From NCBI RefSeq assembly GCF_003287735.1, contig NZ_NSCM01000004.1, positions 148,079-212,078 on the forward strand: a stretch of DNA of 64,000 bases. Reading direction: 5' to 3'. Below, one piece after another: positions 36,103 through 44,509 of this stretch. A program made the position numbers and the translations under genes. This stretch comes from Photorhabdus bodei (GTDB lineage: Bacteria; Pseudomonadota; Gammaproteobacteria; Enterobacterales; Enterobacteriaceae). Every line of letters begins with the position of its first letter. Position 1 is the first letter of the stretch. Under the pieces are notes generated by a model. It saw only the letters and a program-made list of their open reading frames with translations, made no database searches and was not told where the DNA came from.

Positions 36103-37485
36103 ATGAATACTACTTGGCATGAAAAAAAGAAAATCTATAATGATCTTAATCAATTGTGTGGAGTTTCTGTTATATTTACGGAAGAATATTTATCAACATT
36201 TTGTACAAACTTTGGTGGAATGTATTCAATACCACCGCTTGCTGTTGTCTGTGTGAAAAATACAGATTCAATAATAGATATAATTCACTATTGTAATATA
36301 AATGAGATACCAATAAATATACGTGGTGTTGGGCATTCTTTTGGTACACAATCGCTTTCAAAGGGAATTGTATTAGTAGTATCAGTCGAAAATCCGGTAT
36401 TTGAAAAAATAGATGAGTATAAGTTTAAAGTTTCAGCTTTTGAAACATGGTTGTCTGTTGAGTATTTTTTGAGAAAAAATGGCTTATCATTTCCTATCTT
36501 GACTAGGCATCCTGATACGACTGTTGGAGGAACACTTTCTGTTGGTGGATATGGAGAGGATTCATATCTATATGGAAGTCAAGCATCATGTATTCAATCG
36601 TATACGCTAATAACACCTGATGGAAAAAGGCATAGATGTTCAGAAGATTCAAATTCTGAACTTTATAATTTTGGACTCGCATCATTAGGAATACTTGGTA
36701 TTATTGAAGATGTGACTTTTGAAGCAATTCCATTAAGAGTAGAGAACATACTTTATGTGATAGAGTTTGATGGAATTCTTCATTTACTGAGTTTTCTGAT
36801 ATTGATATCTGAATATTCCAATCTGAATATTGAAGCTGTCACATGTCAATTATACCGAGGCAGATACTATGTTAATATGGTTCTCAGCAATAATTCTGAT
36901 CAGATCAATATTATTAATAAGGTATTAGAACATCAAGTGACAGGGTGTATTGGCTACAAATACCATTCAGTAAGAGATTATAGAGGAAGAACATTTGGTG
37001 CCTATAGGCATGATCTCTGGAATAGAGACCATGTTAATCTTTGGGGAGATTATTGTGTTGATCAGAATAATATTATGGTTTTTGCTAATTTTCTATTAAA
37101 TAAAGTAATTAACAATGACGTTTTTATAAACAATAAAGGTAGGCTTCTTATAATTTTAAAGAAAAATCCTAGTTTAAGTAAGTTCTTTCCTTTCGAGCCC
37201 ATATCAAAAAAAATGAGTGGAATTGTATTCGGGGTTGGGGTGTACTTTACGTTTCCTAGAAACGAAAGAAAAGAATATGAGAAATTAAAGTTATTGCATA
37301 GTCAAATATTAGAAGAGTGTATTTTAAATGAAGGTCGGCCTTATCTTGCGGGATGGCATGAAATGAAATATGAAGATAAAATAAAAACATATGGAGATGA
37401 TTATATGAAAATTTTAGAACTCAAGAAACACCTGGATCCTAAAGGAATCGTAAATAATTATAATTTTTTCATGGATCATCAGTGA
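36103..37485 (+). CDS. FAD-linked oxidase (BBE/cytokinin-dehydrogenase-like)
   Basis: 460 residues. PCMH-type FAD domain: RGVGHSFGTQS, with His78 of GHS as the likely covalent FAD ligand, then TVGGTLSVGGYGEDSYLYG and LASLGILGIIEDV. The C-terminal LDPKGIVNNYNFF is the usual ending. Relatives oxidise amines, alcohols, lactones and alkaloids; the pattern is closest to cytokinin dehydrogenases and aldonolactone oxidases. Such an enzyme is unexpected next to a MoeO5-like gene and may tailor the prenyl or sugar part. Stop is immediately followed by an ERIC. Confidence 0.75.
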   Translation: MNTTWHEKKKIYNDLNQLCGVSVIFTEEYLSTFCTNFGGMYSIPPLAVVCVKNTDSIIDIIHYCNINEIPINIRGVGHSFGTQSLSKGIVLVVSVENPVFEKIDEYKFKVSAFETWLSVEYFLRKNGLSFPILTRHPDTTVGGTLSVGGYGEDSYLYGSQASCIQSYTLITPDGKRHRCSEDSNSELYNFGLASLGILGIIEDVTFEAIPLRVENILYVIEFDGILHLLSFLILISEYSNLNIEAVTCQLYRGRYYVNMVLSNNSDQINIINKVLEHQVTGCIGYKYHSVRDYRGRTFGAYRHDLWNRDHVNLWGDYCVDQNNIMVFANFLLNKVINNDVFINNKGRLLIILKKNPSLSKFFPFEPISKKMSGIVFGVGVYFTFPRNERKEYEKLKLLHSQILEECILNEGRPYLAGWHEMKYEDKIKTYGDDYMKILELKKHLDPKGIVNNYNFFMDHQ

Positions 37486-37487
37486 TA

Positions 37488-37614
37488 TATACCCAATGGA
37501 TTTCAAGATGGATCGCGGCGGCAAGGGAGCGAATCCCCGGGAGCATAGCGAACTATGTGACCGGGGTGAGTGAGTGCAACCAACAAGGAGGCAACGTGAA
37601 AGATGACGGGTATA
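37488..37614 (+). repeat. ERIC element 2
   Basis: 127 bp with both ERIC cores (GAATCCCCGGGAGC, GACCGGGGTGAGTGAG). Inserted in the intergenic gap between FAD oxidase and GT28-like genes. Confidence 0.92.
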
Positions 37615-37742
37615 TATCTATTAATACGATTAGATAGTGAAATTTACCTAGAAAATATATTAAAACTCAATCATGTGAAGATTGTGAATTTATATGAGAT
37701 TTTGAGTTTATATTAACAATTTACTGTGGGGATATTACTTAA

Positions 37743-38852
37743 ATGAAGAAGATATTGATTATTTGCATGAGAACTTGGGGGAGAATGGGAAATTATGAAG
37801 CAGCAAAAAAAATTGAATCAGAACTAGCTAGTAAAGAAGTTTTTTCTACAGAATTAATCTGTTTTGATGAATTAGTACCTGTGTTTAGCAAGTTTGGATT
37901 AAGAATGCAAGAGATTTCTGCAAGTTACTATGATCCTCACATTAAATTGAAGCTATATGATGAGTTGATAGATGATATTAGTTCGTGGATTAGTAATTTC
38001 AATAATGAGCAGGTATTGAATGAATCATTATCGAGTGTCATTGAAAATGATTTTCCATCGTTAATTATATCGACAAAAGGTGTTATCGCAAAAATAGTCC
38101 ATGCATTCAAAGAAAAATTCTATTTTGATTTCAAAACCGTGAACTTCATAACTAATCCTGGTTTGTTAGATATTAAAATACATCAACATTTTAGTAGTGA
38201 TTTGACGATTAGAACTACAAATTATTACCCAAATTCTGATATGGTTGAAAAATTTCATAGACTAGAGACTGTTCCATTATTTAAGCCAGTTTCAAACTAT
38301 CAAATCGATCAGCAGGACATTCCTTCTATTTTAATTCTCTGCAATGGATGTGAAGAGGGCTACTTTGATGTATTAAAAACTTCTTTCGAACATCCGTCGA
38401 AACCTAAAATATTCATGGTTATTATTTCGAATAAGAAATTGTATGATGAATGCATAGATTTAAATAGGAAGTATGCAGATAGAGCATGCATTTATAATAC
38501 ATTAGCTAATAAAGATTATCTAAAATTGGTACTAGAGGCTTCAACAAACAACAGATCATTTCTATACTCCAAATCTGGTCCAAACACAGTATTGGAATCA
38601 ATTAGATTCAATTTACCAGTTCTAGTACATTTCTCTGGGTTACCAATGGAAAGATGGATAGTGGAGTTGACAAACAAAAGAAAATTTGGTTTTTGTTTTG
38701 AAAATCAATCTAATGGGTCTAGCTTAATAAAAAAATGGTTGGATAATCCTGAGATTGTAACTAACTTTAAGCGTAACATAGAATTAAGTAAAATTGATGA
38801 TATAAATATTACACTTAAAGATTTACCTGATATAATTTGTGATGTCATGTGA
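37743..38852 (+). CDS. GT28-like (MurG/UgtP-type) glycosyltransferase
   Basis: 369 residues. GT-B fold features: N-terminal MKKILIICMRTWGRMGN nucleotide-fold strand and C-terminal donor-site motif SKSGPNTVLESIRFNLPVLV, similar to the SKPGG loop of processive diacylglycerol glucosyltransferases and MurG. Members glycosylate lipids at the membrane surface and include early enzymes of phosphoglycolipid assembly. Given the MoeO5-like gene, the prenyl-phosphoglycerate product is a reasonable acceptor. Inference only. Confidence 0.65.
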   Translation: MKKILIICMRTWGRMGNYEAAKKIESELASKEVFSTELICFDELVPVFSKFGLRMQEISASYYDPHIKLKLYDELIDDISSWISNFNNEQVLNESLSSVIENDFPSLIISTKGVIAKIVHAFKEKFYFDFKTVNFITNPGLLDIKIHQHFSSDLTIRTTNYYPNSDMVEKFHRLETVPLFKPVSNYQIDQQDIPSILILCNGCEEGYFDVLKTSFEHPSKPKIFMVIISNKKLYDECIDLNRKYADRACIYNTLANKDYLKLVLEASTNNRSFLYSKSGPNTVLESIRFNLPVLVHFSGLPMERWIVELTNKRKFGFCFENQSNGSSLIKKWLDNPEIVTNFKRNIELSKIDDINITLKDLPDIICDVM

Positions 38853-38874
38853 TGATTATGAAAGGAAGTATTGA

Positions 38875-39489
38875 ATGTTCCAAATTGAAAAAGCTCCTAT
38901 AACAACAGTATTTATAGTATGTGTGACAATTGTTTATTCCACATTTGTTTCATATTCATTAACAGATAGCTTTATCGGTAAAATAAGTATTATAGAACTA
39001 GAGAAATATGGAGGGTTAACACCAAATAGATTATATGAATTTGAGTATTGGCGACTTCTGGTTTCTCAGTTCATACATGTTAAACAACTGCATATGGTCT
39101 ACAATGTGCTATCACTTTCCATACTGGGAATTTTATTAGAAAAACATCTTGGGTCTAAATTTTTATTAGTTTTATGGTTTACTTCTGGTGCTTTGGGAAC
39201 TCTTTATAGCACTAACTTTGTTAGTTATCCTTGGAATATTGGTACAGGAGCATCACAAGCTGTTTTGGGCGTATCTTCCTTTGCATTACTGTTGGTTTTT
39301 GTCAAAGAGCATACCTCTAGTATATTAAAGTTTGCTGTTGTTTTTTCCATGCTGCCGGCAATAACTTTAGATTTTATTTATGCTCACTACCCTAAGCCTG
39401 GTCATGTTCTTTCTATTTGTATTGGGCTTACGATGAGTTTGTTTTTTTATAGGAAAAATAAATCTTACTTTGATAATATTGTTATTTGA
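38875..39489 (+). CDS. rhomboid-family intramembrane serine protease
   Basis: 204 residues, about six membrane helices. Rhomboid motifs: HVKQLHMVYN (HxxxxHxxxN, TM2), GTGASQ with Ser127, and PGHVLS with His177. AGGAAG lies upstream. It cleaves transmembrane substrates; in secretion settings such as Providencia AarA it activates exporters. Why it sits in a glycolipid island is unknown; an island membrane protein could be its substrate. Confidence 0.85.
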   Translation: MFQIEKAPITTVFIVCVTIVYSTFVSYSLTDSFIGKISIIELEKYGGLTPNRLYEFEYWRLLVSQFIHVKQLHMVYNVLSLSILGILLEKHLGSKFLLVLWFTSGALGTLYSTNFVSYPWNIGTGASQAVLGVSSFALLLVFVKEHTSSILKFAVVFSMLPAITLDFIYAHYPKPGHVLSICIGLTMSLFFYRKNKSYFDNIVI

Positions 39490-39534
39490 AAATAATAATT
39501 ATCCACGAATAAATTAATAATGTGAGAATATTCT

Positions 39535-39612
39535 ATGAAACCCTCTGTGATAAAAATTAAAGGAATAGATTACAGTATAATTTCTATGTTAATGTGGTTC
39601 TGTTTAACCATA
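39535..39612 (+). pseudogene. short ORF truncated by ERIC
   Basis: An ATG-led frame (MKPSVIKIKGIDYSIISMLM, hydrophobic continuation) reads about 26 codons and then runs into the ERIC at 39613. The remaining codons up to 39765 are ERIC sequence. It may be the start of a lost gene. Weak. Confidence 0.3.
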
Positions 39613-39739
39613 TATACACAATGGATTTCAAGATGGATCGCGACGACAAGGGAGCGAATCCCCGGGAGCATAGCAAACTATATGACCGGGGTGAGCGAGT
39701 GCAGCCAACAAAGAGGCAACTTGAAAGATGACGGGTATA
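39613..39739 (+). repeat. ERIC element 3
   Basis: 127 bp, ERIC cores GAATCCCCGGGAGC and GACCGGGGTGAGCGAG. Its right end contributes an ATG (39728) in frame with the following glycosyltransferase. Confidence 0.92.
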
Positions 39740-39757
39740 AAAAGAAAAGGATCTTCT

Positions 39758-40972
39758 GTGCGTGATATAGTTTTTTTTCTTGAAGAATATCCAGTCTTAA
39801 CACAAACTTTTGTACATCAACAGATTATCAGTTTGAAGAAAGAAGGATTTAATGTAAGAGTTGTATCTGTTTATAAATCTAGTGATACAATCTGTGCCAA
39901 TGATTCTACAATCCCCTATGTTTGTCTAGAAGATATAAAAAACATTCATCCTATATATGCAATATTTAAGTTTATTTATTTTTCTATAATCTCTGGTTAT
40001 TTCTTTTCTCGAATTAGTTTATTTAAACGAAATTGTTACCGTAAGCGCTTGTTATTTAAATTTCTATCCAATCCGTCACAAATAAAACCTAATGATATTG
40101 TTATAAGCCATTTTGGTATGGCTAGTATCATGGCGGCACAATTGAAAAAATATGGATATATTAAGAATGCACTATATAGTGTATTACATGCATATGAAAT
40201 TACTAAAGAAAAGAGTCTTAATGATCTGGGAAGCCATTACGGAATTTTATTTGAGCAAGCAAATAAAATTTTTTCAGTTTGTGAATATATGCGTAATAGA
40301 ATCATCAATCTAGGATGTAATCCTACCAATGTTGAGGTACTACATTTGGGGATCGATATTGATGCTCTTTCATGTTTATATCCAAATGAATCTAATAAAG
40401 AAAAAATGAAGATAATTTTTGTCGGCCGTTTGACAGAAAAAAAAGGATTGCCTGATTTATTGTTATCTCTAGCACGAATAAGCAATGATGTGTCATTTAC
40501 TTTAGACATTGTTGGCGATGGGGAGCTTAATGACTATTGTTATGAATTAATATTAAAACTTAATTTGAATGAACATATAAAAATGCATGGTTTTCAACCC
40601 CATTATATAGTCTTAAATTTTATGAAAGACGCAGATGTTTTAATACTTCCATCCAAAACATCTAACTCTGGTGACATGGAAGGTATACCAGTGGTATTAA
40701 TGGAGGCAATGGCTATGAAAAAGATAGTTTTGTCTACCTACCATAGTGGGATTACCGAGTTAATTGAAAATAATGTCAATGGATTTCTTGTCAATGAAGG
40801 AGATATTGTAGCTTTATCAGAAAAAATATCATATATAGACGAGTTGAGTAAAAAAGATAAAGATATTATGAGGACGAATGCACATCAAAAAATAATGAAT
40901 GACTTCAATATTAATATTCAAAGTAAACATTTAGCTAACATAATACTTAATGAGGGATTTTCTGAAGGATGA
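39758..40972 (+). CDS. GT4-family glycosyltransferase
   Basis: 404 residues from GTG 39758 (AAAAGG seven bases upstream); reading from the ATG at 39728 would add ten residues encoded by ERIC and linker. GT-B type: IVFFLEEYPVLTQTFVHQQI opening as in WcaL/ExoL-like enzymes, IIFVGRLTEKKGLPDLL, and the donor motif EGIPVVLMEAMAM. Transfers a sugar from a nucleotide donor in the cytoplasm. Part of the island's glycan arm. Confidence 0.85.
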   Translation: MRDIVFFLEEYPVLTQTFVHQQIISLKKEGFNVRVVSVYKSSDTICANDSTIPYVCLEDIKNIHPIYAIFKFIYFSIISGYFFSRISLFKRNCYRKRLLFKFLSNPSQIKPNDIVISHFGMASIMAAQLKKYGYIKNALYSVLHAYEITKEKSLNDLGSHYGILFEQANKIFSVCEYMRNRIINLGCNPTNVEVLHLGIDIDALSCLYPNESNKEKMKIIFVGRLTEKKGLPDLLLSLARISNDVSFTLDIVGDGELNDYCYELILKLNLNEHIKMHGFQPHYIVLNFMKDADVLILPSKTSNSGDMEGIPVVLMEAMAMKKIVLSTYHSGITELIENNVNGFLVNEGDIVALSEKISYIDELSKKDKDIMRTNAHQKIMNDFNINIQSKHLANIILNEGFSEG

Positions 40973-40978
40973 ATACAG

Positions 40979-41683
40979 ATGAAATATGACATTGTCTTTA
41001 TATCTTATGATGAACCATGTGCCGAATCTAATTGGAATCATTTGAAAAATAGATTTCCTGATGCAAAAAGAATTCATGGTGTTAATGGTATCTTAAACGC
41101 TCATAAAGTTGCTTCTGATTCTGTAACGGCTAAATGGTTCTTTGTTGTAGACGGAGACAGTAAAATTAGAGATGAATTTAATTTTGAGTTACCAGTGGAA
41201 CCTTTATGCTCAACTGCGACTTATGTATGGAGAAGTGTTAACTCAGTTAATCGTTTATGCTACGGGAATGGAGGTGTGAAATTATTTAATAAAAGGTTGT
41301 TTCAGGATGTTAAAAATTTTTCTGGAGATATGACCATATCTCTTAGCCCTGATTATCGCGTAGTCAATATTGTTGCTTCAGATACAGTCATTAACACAAG
41401 CAGTTTCCATTCCTGGAGAGCTGCTTTTCGAGAATGTATAAAACTCAGTATACCAAGGAAAAATCCTAAAGAAGATATTATATGTAAAGAAAGATTAACG
41501 GCATGGAGTTTAATTGATACTCAGATAGAATTTGGTGATTGGATATCAAAAGGAGCTAATGATGCTGCTCATTTTTATGAGGAAAACATTGAAAATATGG
41601 AATTCTTGTTATCAACCATTAATGATTTTAAATGGTTAAGAGATACGTTTAATTTAAAATACATTCAGAAAGATAGAGCATGA
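40979..41683 (+). CDS. GT-A-like glycosyltransferase, divergent
   Basis: 234 residues. MKYDIVFISYDEPCAESNW and FFVVDGDSKI (DxD motif) match a poorly known glycosyltransferase-like family found also in phages. GGVKLFNKRLF and SFHSWRAAFRECIK are conserved-looking. SD GAAGG upstream. Substrates unknown. Confidence 0.6.
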   Translation: MKYDIVFISYDEPCAESNWNHLKNRFPDAKRIHGVNGILNAHKVASDSVTAKWFFVVDGDSKIRDEFNFELPVEPLCSTATYVWRSVNSVNRLCYGNGGVKLFNKRLFQDVKNFSGDMTISLSPDYRVVNIVASDTVINTSSFHSWRAAFRECIKLSIPRKNPKEDIICKERLTAWSLIDTQIEFGDWISKGANDAAHFYEENIENMEFLLSTINDFKWLRDTFNLKYIQKDRA

Positions 41684-41720
41684 TGACTTCATTATCGTTA
41701 AATTTATTAGGAGGTAATGG

Positions 41721-42611
41721 ATGTTACGGAAAGTAGCAATTCTTATTCCTACTTATAAACGTAGTTCATCATTATTACGTTTATTGAAATCCATTGAAAA
41801 ATTAGAGACATCAAATAACTATACTGTCATTGTGGCAGATAACGATTCTTCTCAGCAAGAGTCTTTTAACATGATCAATGAAATCAAAGATGATTTTAAT
41901 TTCCATATTGATGTCATTCTTGTTGAAGATAAAAATATCTCATTAGTTAGAAATATGCTGTTAACTTTGGCCTTTGAAACATATAAGTGCGATGCAGTTG
42001 CTATGATTGATGATGATGAGATTGTTAGTTCTCGGTGGTTAGATGCACTTATTGAATGCCAGATACAGACAAATTCTGATGTGATACAAGGTAACACTTA
42101 TCCTATTTTTTTGGATAAAAAAAGAAAGTGGATGGAAAAAGTTTCATTTTATTACCGAGACTTATTAATATCAGATTCTAAAGATATAAATGTTAGCACT
42201 TGTAATGTATTTATTGTACGCCGAGTGTATGAATCGATGAAGGAGCAGCTGTTTGACTTGAATTTTGGTGTTACAGGAGGAGAGGATACGGATTTTTTCC
42301 ATAGAGCAAAGCAAATTGGGATCAGCTGTTTCTATTGCCGTGATGCACTGGCCTATGAATTCTATGACCAAAATCGTGCAAATATTTTTTGGGTATTAAA
42401 AAGAAGTTTTAGAGTAGGAAGAACAAATTATAGGATATTTAATAATAATGATCTGAGTAAGGTATGGATTACTGCTCTCATTATTCCATTTACTATTGTG
42501 AGGCTTGGTTTTTCCTTTTGGCATCCAAACCTGTACATACATTATTTAATAAAGATATTTCGCCAATTTGGAGTTGTAGTTGAAGGTGTTCATTGTAATT
42601 TGAATAACTGA
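41721..42611 (+). CDS. GT2-family glycosyltransferase
   Basis: 296 residues; AGGAGG 5-10 bases upstream. GT-A fold: VAILIPTYKRSSSLLRLLKSI, TVIVADNDSS, AMIDDDEIVSSRWLDAL (DDD metal site), GVTGGEDTDFFHRAKQIG catalytic region. A hydrophobic segment near residues 252-270 suggests membrane contact. Acts with the neighbouring transferases on one glycan. Confidence 0.88.
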   Translation: MLRKVAILIPTYKRSSSLLRLLKSIEKLETSNNYTVIVADNDSSQQESFNMINEIKDDFNFHIDVILVEDKNISLVRNMLLTLAFETYKCDAVAMIDDDEIVSSRWLDALIECQIQTNSDVIQGNTYPIFLDKKRKWMEKVSFYYRDLLISDSKDINVSTCNVFIVRRVYESMKEQLFDLNFGVTGGEDTDFFHRAKQIGISCFYCRDALAYEFYDQNRANIFWVLKRSFRVGRTNYRIFNNNDLSKVWITALIIPFTIVRLGFSFWHPNLYIHYLIKIFRQFGVVVEGVHCNLNN

Positions 42612-42636
42612 TAATTATTTTGAATGAGTAGCTCAC

Positions 42637-43446
42637 ATGAGTAGAGTTTCTGTACTAATCCCCCATTATAATCAGCCTATACTCATTGTTAGTGCTATTG
42701 AGTCTATAATGAGAACTTGTTTGAGTGATGTGCAGATTTTAGTTGCTGATGATCATTCATCAGAAGACAACTATATACAGCTCCAACATGTTTTAGAATA
42801 TTTAGCAAGTAAAACTAATTTAAATATCAGGTTGTTTAGGAGTGATGTTAATGTCGGGACTTATCGATTGAAAAATGATATCATCAATAGAATTGATACT
42901 GAATTTATAACCTTTCATGATGCAGATGACTATTCTTTACCAATGAGACTAGATTGCCTGTATAATCTGATGAACAAAAATAGTCATATTGATATATTAG
43001 GTACTTCATATATAGATTTCTACCAAAATTTCCATACGGTTAACTCATTTCGCATTAAGAAGTTTTATAGAATCCCTTATATTGCACATCAACTTGGTAA
43101 GAAGTATCTGAGTTTTCAACCTTCTCAGTTAATTAGATTTAGTATATTTCGTACCCTTGGTGGTTTTGATGGTACAACTAGAATTGCTGCTGATGATGAT
43201 TTTTTACTTAGGGCTATTCATTGTGTAAAGGTCAGGAATATTAACCGTCCCCTCTATGTAAAGATAGAAAGAGAAAGCTCCCTTACCACATCGTCTGTTA
43301 CTGGATTCCAATCAGAAACTAGATTAAATTATATTAAGAATCTAGATCAATTACGAAATACAATAAAGAGTAACTTACCATTATCAGAGTATATGAACAA
43401 ACCCAACGATGTTCGATTTCACCTGAATGAAATCGAGTTAAAATAG
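42637..43446 (+). CDS. GT2-family glycosyltransferase
   Basis: 269 residues. VSVLIPHYNQPILIVSAIESI, ILVADDHSSEDN, FITFHDADDYSLPMRLD (DxD), FDGTTRIAADDDFLLRAI. Typical GT-A inverting enzyme with no membrane anchor. Follows the previous GT2 by 25 bases. Confidence 0.88.
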   Translation: MSRVSVLIPHYNQPILIVSAIESIMRTCLSDVQILVADDHSSEDNYIQLQHVLEYLASKTNLNIRLFRSDVNVGTYRLKNDIINRIDTEFITFHDADDYSLPMRLDCLYNLMNKNSHIDILGTSYIDFYQNFHTVNSFRIKKFYRIPYIAHQLGKKYLSFQPSQLIRFSIFRTLGGFDGTTRIAADDDFLLRAIHCVKVRNINRPLYVKIERESSLTTSSVTGFQSETRLNYIKNLDQLRNTIKSNLPLSEYMNKPNDVRFHLNEIELK

Positions 43447-43531
43447 TTGAAATGTTTTGATGTGAAATATGCTGTAGTTTCCAGTGAATGATTTTTATAT
43501 TTTTCGTGACAGATACTCTAAGCGAGGTAGT

Positions 43532-44179
43532 ATGGACGACATTAAAGAATGCTTAAAAGAAATTGTAGAAAAAATAAAGAGAGAAGAAAAAGTCTTAGCT
43601 ATTCTTGGATATGGGTCATATTTTACAGGTAAATATAAAAATGGAAGCAGTGATATTGACTTGCTTATTATACATGGAAGTGAAATTGATTTATTTAGAA
43701 AGAAGGTAGTCTATCGTGAAGTAGAATTTGAACTTCGGTATATGGCAGAAAAATCTTTAGTAAAACTTTTATCTCATAAGCATGGACCAACAATAAAGCA
43801 TATGTTGGATTCAGAGATTATTTTTGATAATAAAAATATAGCAAGAGAATTGAAACTAAAAACCTATTCTATAGTCGAGTCACCTATTGTAGAAACATTT
43901 TCTATAGAAAATAGAAGGAAAAGTGCATTGCTAATTGAAAGCCTATACCGGAAGGTACATCAAGTGAAATATGACCTTGGATTTTTCGAATTTGCATGTT
44001 CTAAGTTTTTGCTCAATATTGCAGATTCTTATATCAGACTTCATCGTCATTGGGGGCTGCAAGGTTTTCGCAAAATGATTAGCCAGCTCAAAGATATTGA
44101 TGAAAGTTTTGCTGAGCATTTCTCACTAGCAATGAGCCCTAATCATATATACTCAAGATACTTCAAAGTGCATGTTTGA
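43532..44179 (+). CDS. nucleotidyltransferase-domain protein
   Basis: 215 residues from ATG 43532 (GAGG four bases before); GTG 43484 is an alternative. Pol-beta-like motif AILGYGSYFTGKYKNGSSDIDLLII gives the GS...DxD catalytic site; the C-terminal part is helical, as in HEPN/MNT-like or aminoglycoside nucleotidyltransferases. It might adenylylate an island intermediate or be a regulator. Function open. Confidence 0.65.
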   Translation: MDDIKECLKEIVEKIKREEKVLAILGYGSYFTGKYKNGSSDIDLLIIHGSEIDLFRKKVVYREVEFELRYMAEKSLVKLLSHKHGPTIKHMLDSEIIFDNKNIARELKLKTYSIVESPIVETFSIENRRKSALLIESLYRKVHQVKYDLGFFEFACSKFLLNIADSYIRLHRHWGLQGFRKMISQLKDIDESFAEHFSLAMSPNHIYSRYFKVHV

Positions 44180-44297
44180 AAAACGATTATGTTGTTGAAT
44201 TTAAATGTTTTTATGTCTGACGACTCAAGCATCTTGAAGTTCATTCGGTATAGAAACAAGAATTAAGGAAATAGATTTTCTTTATAGAGAGGTTATT

Positions 44298-44381
44298 ATG
44301 CTTCTTGGTGGTGAAACAAATTCTGATGAAAATTTTGTGAGTCAGGGAATTATGAACATACTGAATGTGGTTGATAACTAA
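44298..44381 (+). CDS. possible 27-residue peptide
   Basis: ATG with GAGAGG upstream; MLLGGETNSDENFVSQGIMN then a short hydrophobic end. It sits before the ABC exporter, where a peptide precursor would lie, but its stop falls inside an IS630-like terminal scar, so it may be the head of a truncated gene. Weak. Confidence 0.3.
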   Translation: MLLGGETNSDENFVSQGIMNILNVVDN

Positions 44382-44404
44382 ATAATATTCCAAAATATTG
44401 CTAT
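44379..44404 (+). mobile_element. IS630-type terminal repeat scar
   Basis: TA then AATAATATTCCAAAATATTG resembles the terminal repeat of the local IS630/MITE family. No second end found close by. Confidence 0.45.
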
Positions 44405-44509
44405 ATGTATTTTAATTAGGTTTTCTAATTGGGTAATGAACTAACTTGTTGCTGAATCCACGGTTATTTCATTGTTGTAAATTATATTAATATTATCCAG
44501 GAATTTAGC

